Origin: Prostheceraeus crozeri
Lineage: Eukaryota > Platyhelminthes > Polycladida > Euryleptidae
DNA length: 64,000 nucleotides
Assembly: GCA_907163375.1 (NCBI GenBank)
Contig: CAJQUW010006273.1
Coordinates: forward strand, 124,001 to 188,000
Direction: 5' to 3'
The notes under the pieces are model-generated. The model searched no databases and was not told the DNA's origin. It worked only from the letters and a program-made list of their open reading frames with translations. Positions 1 through 11,049 of this stretch are shown here, in pieces; the first letter of the stretch is position 1, and each line of letters starts with the position of its first letter. Made by a program: the position numbers and the translations under genes.

Positions 1-868
1 AAATTGCTGAAACATGCAATTGTTGTAGATTCTTGTCCCAAGACGATATACGATAAGTTCTTTTAATCAAAGAGAGTATATCTTTAATGGGAAATGATGA
101 CATACTAGATCTGTAGAAAATACACTGACAAGATATCCTGACAGTCCGACACCCACTATCAACCACTGGAAGCCGCCATCGTTTAATTGTACTATTATCA
201 TGACAGAACATGACCATAGTGGAGCATTGTTTTTAATGTGCATGTACATTCCAGTTATTTATTTTTGTTGATTGTCGGATATCTATGAAAAATATATTTG
301 ATTGAATTCAGTTGCTGCTGGGAAAGATGCTTCTTTGAATATTTTCGTTCGATCAATTTCTTAAAGATAAATTAAGTATTGTATCTGCACTAACTATAGT
401 TGATGGGATGTTATGAAAAATGCAGATAAGCTGCATGTAGGTAACGACTGCCTACCAGGATTCAAATTGTGGTATTCAAAAGATTGCACAAATGATCGAT
501 TCAATCGTTATTAATCGTCAGATGAAATTAGACAGACCATCAGATTATTCTAATGCTTCAAAATTTTTTTCCTAAGTAGTTATCTAAATTTGCATCCAAT
601 TTATATGTTATGACATGAAATTGCAATTTCAAGATGCATAATACAACTCAAAATATAGTCCAAGGATGCTAGAAGTCTTTAGTTAATCAAGAGTACTACT
701 TTGATCAATTTTATCCAGTTGAAGTTGATCTGGAAACGACGATTCAATAAAGTTATTCATTTAGTCGAAGTCTTACTTAAAAAGTAAAAGCTGGTAAATA
801 ATATATCCGACGATTGATATAATAATATACATGTATATCTGCAATAATGACGCTGAAGTGTCACTCAC
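1..868. other. non-coding, nothing recognised
   Basis: AT-rich sequence on the 3' side of a minus-strand host exon, so probably intron or 3' flank. The short open frames show no codon pattern or splice borders that persuade me. I see no repeat or RNA gene. Confidence 0.5.
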
Positions 869-1082
869 CGATTCTGTAGAATGACCAGCGCGCGCTGCCC
901 ATGGCGATGAACATGAAGATGAGTGAGAATATAAATACCCCGAGGCCCGCAAGGCGAGCATAATTGAAGGATTCGTGATCCCAATATTTGATCACCTCTT
1001 CCCATTCAGCCAAACTCAATTCTCTGGTCGTTTCCTTTCTTGGAGGCCTCCGTGGCGGAGTCGAAAGAACATCTCCAACTGC
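869..1082 (-). CDS. host gene internal exon encoding a transmembrane segment
   Basis: This is a 214-nt exon candidate on the minus strand. It has a good acceptor (pyrimidine-rich, ending TTTTCAG at 1083-1085) and a consensus donor (GTGAGT just below 869). It codes for 71 residues and one base, opening in phase 0 and leaving in phase 1. The first 20 residues are proline- and arginine-rich (STPPRRPPRKE). Residues 22-42 are acidic and aromatic (SLAEWEEVIKYWDHESF), and residues 44-62 are a hydrophobic stretch (LAGLGVFIFSLIFMFIAMG) that would make one membrane helix. GC content is far above the flanks. The upstream exon at 5632-5867 ends in phase 0, so the two read through without a stop. A single-pass membrane protein or one pass of a larger protein is inferred. 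I do not recognise the family. Confidence 0.55.
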
Positions 1083-4000
1083 CTGAAAATAAAGATTACT
1101 TTATCAAGCATTCCATGTTCTCGAAGAATTGCTACTAAATTAATGAATGGCAAAGCCTAGAAAATCCCTTCATAAGCTTTATGACCACTCCACTTATCCC
1201 TGCTGTGGATTTTTCATAAAATACTTTATTTGGCGTCTTGCAAACAGACACAATAATAAGTCGCTGTAATTTGATGGCCACACTTTTATTAAATTGGAAA
1301 TGCATCAGGCTATAAAGCGTATACGATAGCGGGTTTGCATAGTATCTACATGTACTGGGATTTCGTTGCTAATGAATTGATTTGAAAAGGATCTCCATTA
1401 CAGAATTAATTTAATCAATAGCTGAATTCAAGTTTTTATCAGCAATACATATACCTAATGTCTGATTTCACTTTGTGCAAAGGCAAGTGTAAATGTATGT
1501 ACCGTATGCTGTTGTAGCATGTTGTTGATTTATTGTATAACTACTTTAAAAGTAGTTGTACTTTCGTAATATGTTGATCACACAAGGCATGGGTTCATGC
1601 CATGGTTATGATGGATTCATTAGCGCCGTGGAAGTTTACATTGAAATTTGAACCTGCGAAGTAGTCGAAGTTTTCTTTTACTGTATTGAAGGATGGACAG
1701 CTAGATACCTGGGCGGCAGGACAAATATGTATACATGTATACATCTACACCTATATATCGACAAATATATATATGTATACATCTACACCTAGGCAGGGGG
1801 CATAGATAAGTCATTCAATTTTGCCATCAGTGGACAAATGACTGACAAAATGAGATTGCAAATTTTGAATATCCCGCCTTTAATTTGTTCAATTATTGCT
1901 TATTAATTTTACAACCATATAGCATGCATTTAAACTTATAGACCTATTTCATGCTTATTTATTCGGATTGAGGAATTATCGTGTTGAACCAAAAATGTGT
2001 ATTTGAGTAATGCAGATTGCTGAATAACCTTACAGGATCCAAACAGAGATACTAATACCACATGAAATACTATGCGTATAGCATGCATCTATTTCACAAT
2101 CATCTTAGCGCACACAATTGACCTCGGAGTCATCATTAGGAAAATGTGCACGTCAAGTGACTGCGGCATTATTCGTAGGACTTCAGTCTTTCCTGCTGAT
2201 TTTCGATACCCAGGGTTGATGGAAATTCGGATCTAACGGAAATTTATGATATGAAAATGATATCGAGTGCTGCAGTATTTTAGAGTTTCCACTCTATTGA
2301 ATACCTACTCTATCTATGGTTTAGAATTTCCAGTCTATTAAACCCTTACTCTGCAACTGCCCCAAGATAAATAAGACTGAAAGATTTCGTGCCTAACCAT
2401 TCGCGAAAACCAGTTTCTGCTGTTATGCAAGTTATGAAAAAAGTTAGATCCCTTGAATACTTTGAAAAATCAAAACTGCGTCCATTTTTGTTATAGCGAC
2501 ATGCTTCGCCTGTTCTTGTTCACGCTACACCTAGGACTGAAATGCAAGTTTCGAATAATGAATTTTAAGTGCAAATCAAGACAGGAGAATTGCGACTTTC
2601 TGACACATTGTCATGCACATACATGTAGAAAGATGATAAAACCTGATATCATTCCCCTTAAATTAGCATTTATTTTATCTTTACTCACTACATGTCAATC
2701 TGTAGTAACCGATCGATAATGTCAGGTTTTATCACCGCTTTATGTGCGTGTCAATGTGTCAGAAAGACGCAATTCTCTTGTCGTGATTTGTACCTAAAAT
2801 TCATCATCCGAAACTTGCATGTCAGTCCTGTGTGTAGCGTGAACAAGAACAGGCGAAACATGTCGCTATAACAAAAATTTAGGCGGTTTTAATTTTCATA
2901 TTCAAGTTATGAAAGTTGCTTATCTGATTTGCTGTTCTTAATTGACTTCTCAAAAGAGTTTCACAAGCAATAACATTGCCCTTTCTGGAATTTGATATTA
3001 ATTGATGTTATGATAATGTATTAATTGACACATTGAAAAACTTGAAACGTGTGCTTCATCCTAGGCAAAGCAATGCATGCTACATGCATATAGGCCTGTA
3101 ATTACAATAATAACTTATTTATTGCATAAATTTTGCATAAAATAAAAAAATAGAAATAAAATTGCATAAAAATAGTTCATTTGGAATTTATTGTGATTTC
3201 CGCTGACATTGGTCTTCGAATTTTATGTTGATTTCCGTTCGACCAACATCGCAATCTATTGTTAATGTATATAATTGGGTTCTCGACGGCTGCTTTGCTT
3301 CCTGTATGCGCGTACATAAACCTAATTCAACAAGGGAAATAGAGAATTTTCATGCTTTAATCCTTTTGTTGAAAGTCAGAGCCGACGCCAAGCAGTTTCT
3401 TGCTAATGTGGATCAAACCAAACACTCAAAATATTTTAACTCACTGTAACAATAAAAAACGAAAACCGAAGTACTTGCGGTATACTTCTGATGTAGGTGT
3501 TTTGTTTCAAGTAGGAGTCGACATGTAATTTCATACGAGATTCACGTTTAAGCAATTTTTGAGGTTCAAATTGAGATCAACACTATATCTTATCATAAAA
3601 ATACTATATATTGTGACGAATGACGGTGGAAACTGTATATGTCCTAAAGAGGCTTTATTTGAATATGCATCATTAACTATTGCGTAGGGTTTTCGGGCAC
3701 TCTTCGTGATATATGAACTTCACAGTAGCTGATGAACTGCGCATGGAATAAATAATTACTTTTGTGCCTTAACGCTTCTTATCAATCCTAATGTATTATC
3801 AATCGTTTCAATCCAAATGTATTGGTAAATCAATGACAGATTTTTCATTTATAGATTGACGCTTTTGCGCAGTGGGAAGACATAAAAGTCACTATAAAAA
3901 CTTTGATGAGTGCTTTTTCGACCGCTTAAGATATCTTTCGCATAAATCACTCATTTCAAAGTAGTAGTGATTTTGTAATACAGGCTGCATATTATGCCTG

Positions 4001-5631
4001 CACAGGGAAAGCAAGAAAAGAGAAAAATGCACGTTAACATTACATGTATTTTATGCATCTAAATTGCTTCTTTTGCTGTCCAAACACAGAAGGACCCGAA
4101 GAAGGAATTGTTACTTTTCTATTGTGAACTGATTGTTATTGTGAAGTCATCAAATTTAACTGTTATCGATGGACAATTTCTCAGAATGTTTGCTGTTATC
4201 TGCGCAGTATTTAACGGTGTACAGTTTACTGAAGTAATTTTAATAGTAAACTTAGTTTTTGACTATTTTGTCAATGCTTTTCGACATTTTTCTTTGAATT
4301 GCTAATTCAATATTGTGCATTGATTGAGCTGTGTCGAGTTGACTTGTATATTTCATTACACGTTTATACCTTGCATGTTTTCCAATCATAGGTAGCCTGT
4401 ATGGACTAAAAAAAGCGTCAGAAAATAGCAGGAATTCCAAAACTATTTCTTAATCTTCCTACTACGATTCTGTCAAGCAATATATGATTAGTAAGGTGCA
4501 AATTATTTGTTGAATACGTGTGGTGTTACTGACTATGTGTTTTTAGATTCTATAAAGTTGCATTTTGGCCAACACAGCGCGCTGCATCAAACCGCTGTAC
4601 AACCAATATATTCCAGAGTTTGCCTCTTGTGGTTCCGTATTTTCGTGAGGGATGATAAGCAAATAGATGTCCCTTCTTTTTGACCACATTTTTAATTTTT
4701 CATGTTGTCACATGCATGAACCATGAAATGAATACTTAATAAATTGAAATTTAATCGATTGTAGGTGATGGATGAACTAAATGATATTGGCATTGGCAGT
4801 GTGTAATAAATTCTGACTATTTCAAATATCCTGTTAAATACTGTCATCAATTCTGTCTACTTCCATTACTGTTTGGAATAAATAGAAAGGACATTTTGGT
4901 TGTTAATAGTGGGAATGCACTTCACTATTCTCGATAATTAAACTGATGTAAAATAGTAGAAAATGCAGTGTTAGTGTTAAGTTACAACTAAAAATAATCG
5001 TATGTTGGCCATTCGAGTAAACGACTCACAAACAGTGCTCAAATCACTCACGCTATTTCCTTACTGATGGCCAGATTGTGAGAAATGTAGTGAATTCTAC
5101 ATAGCAGGACCATCAGAATGTAATTTTCTTCCTCTGAATACATTATGGATTAATCAGTAGTTTCGAGATACCGAATCCCAGGATTGCATTTTCTAAAATC
5201 CCAATATCTTGGAATTTGGAAATGTACCTGGGATTGCAATTCCCAATCCCTACTGTATTAGCGTGCGATCATTGTCTTCCGGTATTAATTATCGCAGTTG
5301 ATCAGCTAATGAGAGAACGCACGTAGAAATGTAAGTAATGTCCACAAGCTTAAAGCAGGATTGTTTGTATTGATAATTACGATAGACCTACACACATGGC
5401 GTTAGTTACAGTAAAACTTTAATTAAATGTCAGCTGATCGACTCTATGTAACATCCGGTCATCATTCGGACATCATCCCATATAGAAATCAGTCAATCAA
5501 CTATTTGAAATTACTGGATATCATCATTCAATTACATGCAATTGATTGCGACCAATTAAATTGTAATGCGGTTAGTTAATTTTTGGTAACCTTTGTGAGG
5601 GAAATCAAAAACATCAAAAACTTATCCTTAC
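1083..5631. other. probable intron of the minus-strand host gene
   Basis: This stretch separates two phase-compatible exons. It holds a short tandem duplication near 1725-1790 (two copies of a TATACATCTACACCTA unit) and a foldback repeat at 2452-2906, listed separately. The remaining open frames (for example 3225-3449 plus and 4108-4305 plus) are low-complexity and have no convincing exon borders. Confidence 0.45.
2452..2906. repeat. foldback (long hairpin) repeat
   Basis: The left arm 2452-2648 is repeated in reverse complement at 2719-2906, with a loop of about 70 bases. Blocks such as TTGTTATAGCGACATG and TTCGCCTGTTCTTGTTCACG occur in both arms, and by eye the arms agree over most of their length with scattered mismatches. 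It has no coding potential. It could be a foldback MITE or a host inverted duplication. I see no clear target-site duplication at the ends. Confidence 0.7.
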
Positions 5632-5867
5632 CATCACTTCTTGACCAATGGCAGCAGCAGATGTCAGAGCAAGGCTTGGAGTTCGTTTATGTTCCTCGAG
5701 ATCGGGAGCAATGAATTTACGAGATTCCTGCCTCGCTCGAAGAACAGCTGCCGACAGGCGAGGCTCGCCTTGTACTGGTTCCTGGTTCTGCTGGCGACGA
5801 AGAATGGATGCTCGTCGATCTTGTGACCAGCGCCACCAAGTCGTGTTGCTATTTCGACGTGCTGAAG
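5632..5867 (-). CDS. host gene internal exon, arginine- and glutamine-rich
   Basis: This is a 236-nt exon candidate on the minus strand. The acceptor reads TCTATTTCTATTGACAG and the donor is GTAAGG after an ATG codon. It opens in phase 1, codes for 78 residues and ends in phase 0. The sequence is basic and polar, with a WWRWSQDRRASILRRQQNQE stretch, then an alanine- and arginine-rich helix-like part and SLALTSAAAIGQEVM at the end, so probably a cytosolic or linker region. GC content and codon use differ sharply from the intron on both sides. It joins in frame to the exon at 869-1082. I do not recognise the protein. The opposite strand is also open in part, but it lacks splice borders. Confidence 0.55.
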
Positions 5868-7455
5868 CTGTCAATAGAAATAGAGTTGATTGAACATTGG
5901 AAGTGCAATGAAGCAAGAGATACTGGAAACGATGTTCTTTTTATGGGGGTGGTGGCTTTATCTAGGTTAAGGGGAATAGACGATCGAAATTCAGTTGAAA
6001 CGATTAGTTCGCATGTCATGAAATAAAAATTCACCGATTTTAAAAAAGAAAGAGTCACATGAACGATAAGATGAAACAAATTATAATGTACACGAATGCA
6101 GCTTGCCGGTACTTACCAATTTTTTGTCAGCATAATTAACGGAACAAAGAGGGCATCAATCGACGCAATAGTCCGGAGTCCATGTACTTTTACATCCTAC
6201 ATGTCGTTGACGATTATGCTTTTGCTGTTCAACATCATGAAGACTTAGTTAATATTCCTTGCTTTTGTTCCTGGATGCAAGAATCAATTATGTATTTTCA
6301 AATATAGTATTATTATAATCAATTGTATGTTCTGCGAACGTAGTAATCCATAGAGAGTATTCAATGAGTTGCTTATCAGAAGCGATTGGCTTGTCAATTC
6401 GCAAACAAATTATTGGACAAGACATGCTTTATGACAATGTCCAGGGCAAAATTTCAAAACCAGTTTGCGACTTTCCGGACCGTCAATCTGAGGCTCCGCA
6501 GAACTCGCCGTCGCATCGGTGGTCTTCGTCTCTCTGATCGGACAGCCATTGGCATTGGCATGTGATGGAGAAGACGCTTTTTAACTTCTAAGCACTCTTT
6601 CTCACACCTACATTTTTGTCTTGTTAATTTCTGCTATATTGTTTCATATGACAAATAATTTCACCTACTACTCATCAATTATTTTCCATCGTGAACATTC
6701 TTCCAATCTCTTTGAACACACTTTTGTTGGACCGATGGCACCGTTGGCGTGGCCTGGTGAAGAAGGCGCGACCTCGTCTCCACCACGGACTTCGGTTCGA
6801 TTCCTCGGTCAGGCGATTGCGGTCGGGGGATCAAGGGTGTTGGTGTCTTTTATTAACTTAAGAGTTGTTATTCTCTTCTGATACTAGGTTATTTGAGTAT
6901 ATATTGGAGCTATGACTTTTTTAGGACATCAGTTTATCAAGAATTCATGGTAGTGACTAATGGATGATGCTGAAATATTCATTCTGGAGCTTTTCTAGGA
7001 ATCGTCAAACTCAATCGATCACCACAAAAAATGTATTAGATAATAAAGATATCTAAGATGCACATATGATTGAATCTGCTCAATCCTGATACCGTTCTAC
7101 CTTCCATTACATCAACCGAACAACAATTCTTCCGAGTCAGTCACGAACTATCTACTGTGTCGGAAACCCGAGGTGGCTAAATTTTATGATGACATGCGCA
7201 GTTCGATTAATCGGGAATGATTAGACTTGATTTCCATTTGCAAATCATAATTAAGAAGTCTTTACATACATGGATATTTCCTGATTGTTTCAAAATGGAC
7301 CATACCATCCCTATACTGACTTCCTGCTTCCCTAGACAGCACAAGATCTATCTGCATGTTACCTACTGTCAGGAAAATGATTTAAACGAATAATTCTCAC
7401 AATCCTCCGATTTTTAATAGAAGAATTATTGAAGAGTACACAAGCCGAAACCTAC
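5868..7455. other. non-coding with two unexplained GC-rich patches
   Basis: Probably an intron of the same minus-strand gene. Two GC-rich islands stand out, about 6465-6575 and 6722-6850. The first could encode an arginine-rich plus-strand peptide and the second a plus-strand peptide with a GGTTCGATTCC word. Neither has splice borders, a matching frame or a recognisable domain. They may be remnants of an unknown repeat or undetected exons. Confidence 0.3.
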
Positions 7456-7622
7456 CTATCCCTACGAAGAGCAAGTTCACCAAACTTTATGCGAAGACGA
7501 TCTTGACCGACATATGGAAATGTCAATGTGCTTTCCAAATCGATTGCATGCAGATCGTGGTGGTGCATCGAAAGGTAGACACTCTTCTGTGTGTGTCTCT
7601 GCGGCGCTCGTGCGTGTTTCAT
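7456..7622 (-). CDS. possible 5' exon of the minus-strand host gene
   Basis: On the minus strand an ATG at 7622-7620 opens a 55-codon frame that ends at a GTAGGT donor just below 7456. The later part (HDLHAIDLESTLTFPYVGQD, then RLRIKFGELALRRD) looks like real protein rather than chance. The exon would end in phase 2. The next known exon at 5632-5867 opens in phase 1, so the two cannot be joined directly. Either another exon lies between them or this call is wrong. A competing frame on the same strand is also open (7477-7707) but is less protein-like at its 3' end. No family recognised. Confidence 0.3.
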
Positions 7623-7707
7623 TACTTTGTTGTGTATAATCTCTCCTCATAATCCGTTCATCTTGGACTTTATATTGTCCGGCTCCATATTCTGTCAATG
7701 ATATCAT

Positions 7708-8440
7708 TTCGACGTTCTCAACAGCGTTCTATCAGATATTCCCCGTTTTTGAGGGATCTTTGGAATCTTGCGGCTATCCGCTGCGATTTGTGATCCAGTG
7801 TCCAAGTGATCCTCCGTCGATCCAGTGTCCAAGATCGTGTGTTCTGGCAGTCTGTCTGTTGCATTTCGTCATAAGATCGTACTGGCTATACTGGAATATT
7901 CTTTGTTCTGATTAAGTGAATCAATCATCACTCTGATTTTAGCTGTTACAGTTGCAGAGAACAGTGGCATCAGGATCAGCGTGTTGGAGGTCATAGGTTC
8001 TCATCGCAGAATTTTCTGACGCAAAACATTATGTGCCTTCTACAGATTGTTTCATAAAAAATGGATCACCCTTAAACATCGCCTTAACTTCAACTTTGTC
8101 TAACTCCGCCAAACTTGAACGAATTTCTCTGAAATTTGGAAGATATGTCAGTTGTGCTTACTAATATCATTGTTGGAAATTTCAAGCATGAATATTGAGT
8201 TGTTTTCCTGTTATAGACAAAAAAGTAGTAGATAATTTGATCTTCATTTAGCAATGTTGCACAAAATCATACCTCACTCTCATAAAATTACATTTGTTTC
8301 CTTTGTTATGTAATATGTTGTTCTACAAGCCAAAAGCTATGAAGCAAAACAAAAATAAAGAAAATCGGTCAATCAGAGCCAGTATAGCACCATTATTCAT
8401 CAACAATAATGTAACTGCTACATGTGATTAACTGGACTTC
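7708..8440. other. non-coding, nothing recognised
   Basis: The only structure noticed is a short direct repeat, GATCCAGTGTCCAAG, near 7793 and 7819. I see no gene, RNA or terminal repeat. Confidence 0.4.
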
Positions 8441-9540
8441 ATGTTCTATAGCTTCCTGACTTCGTTGCGGTGGTGTTGGCAGCACTCCTGATTGCTTTCA
8501 GCTAGAAATCTATCTCTTTCCGGTTGAAAACAATGCAAAGCACAAATGAACAATAACGAGATCGCATTCACAAAAGGCAAAGTGTCAGCCTTGCTAGAAT
8601 TAGGCTTTTCTTTGCGAGCTACAAGCAAGCGACTAAATGTCCCTTACACAAATGTGCATCGATGGCATAATGATGATTTTCGACTCTGTCGTAAAGAGGG
8701 CTCTGGCCGTCCACGCAAAACATCCTAACGTAGAGACCGCCTAATTTTGAGATTTGTTAAAGTTGATCCAAGTCTCTCGTTAACTGAGATGGCTGCACTA
8801 GACTCGTCTATTTCTAAGTCCACTATTCGTGGACTTATTGAGTCGAATTTCAAGAGCTGTAAGAGGCCATCTCAGATCGAATTATCAGATCAGCATACAA
8901 AAAGACGTCTCAGATGGGCAATGAGTCATTGTCACTGGCGAAATCAATGGGATCGGGTTGTCTGGTCTGATGAGGCATCAGTCCGTCTGAAGGATAGTGA
9001 TGGTCGATTGAGATTATGGATAAAATCTGATCAGGAAATTCCGAGACATTTACATCGTCCCCGGGTACAAGGTGGTGCGACTCTACTGATTTGGGCTGGC
9101 ATTTGGACCAATGGCCGCTCTGAACTTCACATACAGCAAGGAACCATGAATTCTGAACGCTATGTGAATGAATGTTTTACGAATGAACATTGGCCAAATG
9201 ACAGATCAACTTGGTGATCCATCGACTTGGTTATTTATGGATGATAATGCTACGTGTCACAGGAGTAGTAGAGTCAACTTATGCAAGTCTCAATTAGGGC
9301 TTAGGACATTATCTTGGCCAGCTCGTTCTCCTGATCTGAATCCCATAGAAAATGTATGGAGTATTCTAAAACGTAACGTTCGTCGTTCACTGCTATCTAC
9401 AGATGGCGCATCACAACTTACGTCACTGGTAATGTCATTGACAATAAGGGTAGGGCCACAAAATATTAGCTTCTTAAGAACCGTTACTGTATCATAGCTT
9501 ATCAGATTATATAAGGACATTTAAATATATTAGGGACATG
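8440..9540 (+). mobile_element. Tc1-like DNA transposon relic (DD34E)
   Basis: A degraded Tc1/mariner-superfamily copy whose transposase frame runs from 8546 to about 9497. I could not find a convincing pair of terminal inverted repeats, so the outer limits are approximate. The copy abuts a piggyBac fragment that starts near 9560, so its 3' end may have been lost to that element or to a deletion. Confidence 0.7.
8546..9497 (+). pseudogene. Tc1-like transposase, broken
   Basis: The protein would cut and paste its element at TA sites. The N-terminal part (8546-8728) is a helix-turn-helix DNA-binding region ending in a GSGRPRKTS linker. An in-frame TAA at 8726-8728 interrupts it, and the same frame resumes to about 9200. 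The catalytic core has the first aspartate in VVWSDEASV. After a one-step frame change near 9190-9200 it continues with the second aspartate in FMDDNATCH and the glutamate in PDLNPIENVW. Counting residues between the last two gives 34, the DD34E signature of Tc1 elements. Total length of about 315 codons is slightly short for the family. With one stop and one frame change it is inactive. Confidence 0.8.
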
Positions 9541-9559
9541 AAATAACATGAAAAATTCT

Positions 9560-10041
9560 TTCTGAAAAAAAAGAACGGACTTGCACATATTCCGCAACCG
9601 GACAGTATCAAACAGTACAATATCGGAGTGGGTGGTGTCGATCTTATGGACCGATTATTAGGTGCATATCGTCCAACTATTCGAGCAAAGAAGTGGTGGT
9701 GTTCACTCTTTACTCATATTTTGAATACGTCTGTGATAGCTGCGTGGCGACTGTACGGAGTCCTTTACCCAAGTGAATCGAAAACACACCTGCAATTCAG
9801 AAGAGAGATCGTTTTGTGTATGATGCATAGTGTCGGTGGCTCCGCACATCAAAGAGGACGCCACGTTCCGCTACCCAGTTGTGTTCGATATGATGGAGTG
9901 GGTCATAGGGCAATTGCAGTAACACAAGGACGCTGCGTTGTATGCAGACGGAATACCCGTCGACAATGTGTAAAATGCTCTGTACGATTGCACACCGATC
10001 GTGGAACTGACTGCTTCATTAGCTATCACAAACAAAATTGA
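9560..10041 (+). pseudogene. piggyBac transposase C-terminal fragment
   Basis: About 155 codons ending in TGA at 10039-10041. It carries the GGVDLMDRLLGAYRPTIRAK block and KKWWCSLFTHILN, both typical of the last third of piggyBac transposases. It ends in the family's cysteine-rich zinc-binding tail (CVVC, then CVKC, then a late C). The N-terminal dimerisation part and the first catalytic aspartates are missing, so the copy is 5'-truncated. It follows directly on the Tc1-like relic on the same strand. No TTAA-flanked end could be assigned. The fragment itself is open over its whole length, which suggests moderate age. Confidence 0.8.
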
Positions 10042-10436
10042 GTACGATACCCTGTAAACTTTTAGCCTAAGGCATCTAATTCTGCTGATGTCTTCAGTTG
10101 TTGTGTAATATTTACTGAAAGACATGATATTTCAAATTCATAATGTAACAGGATCGAGTTTTTGATAGTGTTCCGGTATATCCTGAAAAACTGACATTTT
10201 CCTTGTATTTCTATCAATATCATGCCTACTGGATCCCACAGTTCCCATATGGGAACATTGCTATATAACAGGAAATGCATTGCGGTTTGAAGTTTTTTTA
10301 TTCTATATGTCGTAAAATATAGTAAATCAATAAAAATGCGTAATCAGAACAGAAAAATTTATATATCTAATCAGTCTGGGATATAGAAGGTTAATGTATA
10401 ATCTGTCGTGACTTTACACTCACGGATCTAGTAGAG
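10042..10436. other. non-coding, short palindrome only
   Basis: The stretch holds a 16-bp palindrome, GTTCCCATATGGGAAC, near 10243-10258. It may be the 3' flank of the piggyBac fragment. Nothing else seen. Confidence 0.4.
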
Positions 10437-11022
10437 CAGGGGTCAGTAAGCGTTTTAGACTATTAGGCCATTTCGGTGAGTCAAGGCCGGAGAAAACAAG
10501 GTTTCCAAGAAAAGATGAATTTATTAAAATATACGACACGATCAATTGGAAACATGTTTCTTCGAGATGGAAACAACATCAGGATCGACTGAGGAAGCGT
10601 TCAACAACAGAATGTCATTTAGGTGCTCGTCTGTGAGCTTAGATCGCAACTTGATCTTAGAAAATTTCATTTTCGAAAAGAGCTGCTCGAATGAATAGGT
10701 GCTGCCAAACATCGCGATTATAATAAGGATGGAAACTGAGAGCATGGCAATTGACGGTAGAAGCAAATGAGAGTGGTGCAAGAAGGAAACTTCGACGAGA
10801 GAACGTCGGAAGCTTGCAGTTCAACTAACTCCATTTTGAGGGGCATTTTGAAAAGGACGCGTGGGCCTGGACCATATATTTCAATATTTTTAGCGCATGC
10901 TTTTAGCGCAATTGTTTCTGCGAAAACTACTACAAATCAGTTAGGCCGGATGCAGTTAAAAAAATCAAGGAGCCGTTAGGCCGAAGTGGAATGCTGGCTA
11001 GGCCGGAGTTTGCCGACCCCTT
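10437..11022 (-). mobile_element. internally deleted hAT element with terminal repeats
   Basis: The left end reads CAGGGGTCAGTAAGC and the right end GTTTGCCGACCCCTT, an imperfect inverted pair matching the widespread hAT end CAGGGGTCGGCAA. The 8-bp flanks TAGTAGAG (10429-10436) and TAGAAGAT (11023-11030) agree at six of eight bases, as expected for an old hAT target-site duplication. At 586 bp the copy is too short for a full transposase and retains only its C-terminal part. Confidence 0.75.
10542..10781 (-). pseudogene. hAT transposase C-terminal dimerisation region
   Basis: Up to 79 codons on the minus strand. The part with FGSTYSFEQLFSKMK followed by KLRSKLTDEHLNDILLLNAS matches the C-terminal dimerisation region shared by hAT transposases and the domesticated relatives GTF2IRD2, EPM2AIP1 and ZBED proteins. 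The catalytic core and BED finger are absent, in line with the internal deletion of the surrounding element. It is not expected to be functional. Confidence 0.7.
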
Positions 11023-11049
11023 TAGAAGATCATTCTACAAGAATGAATA

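Noticed and set aside
5614-5916. 100-codon minus frame read as a complete small gene
   Set aside because: Splice acceptor and donor inside the frame and the phase match to a second exon make it an exon, not a free-standing gene.
6795-6806. GGTTCGATTCC resembling a tRNA B box
   Set aside because: No matching A box, no 5-bp T stem and no acceptor pairing around it, so not a tRNA gene.
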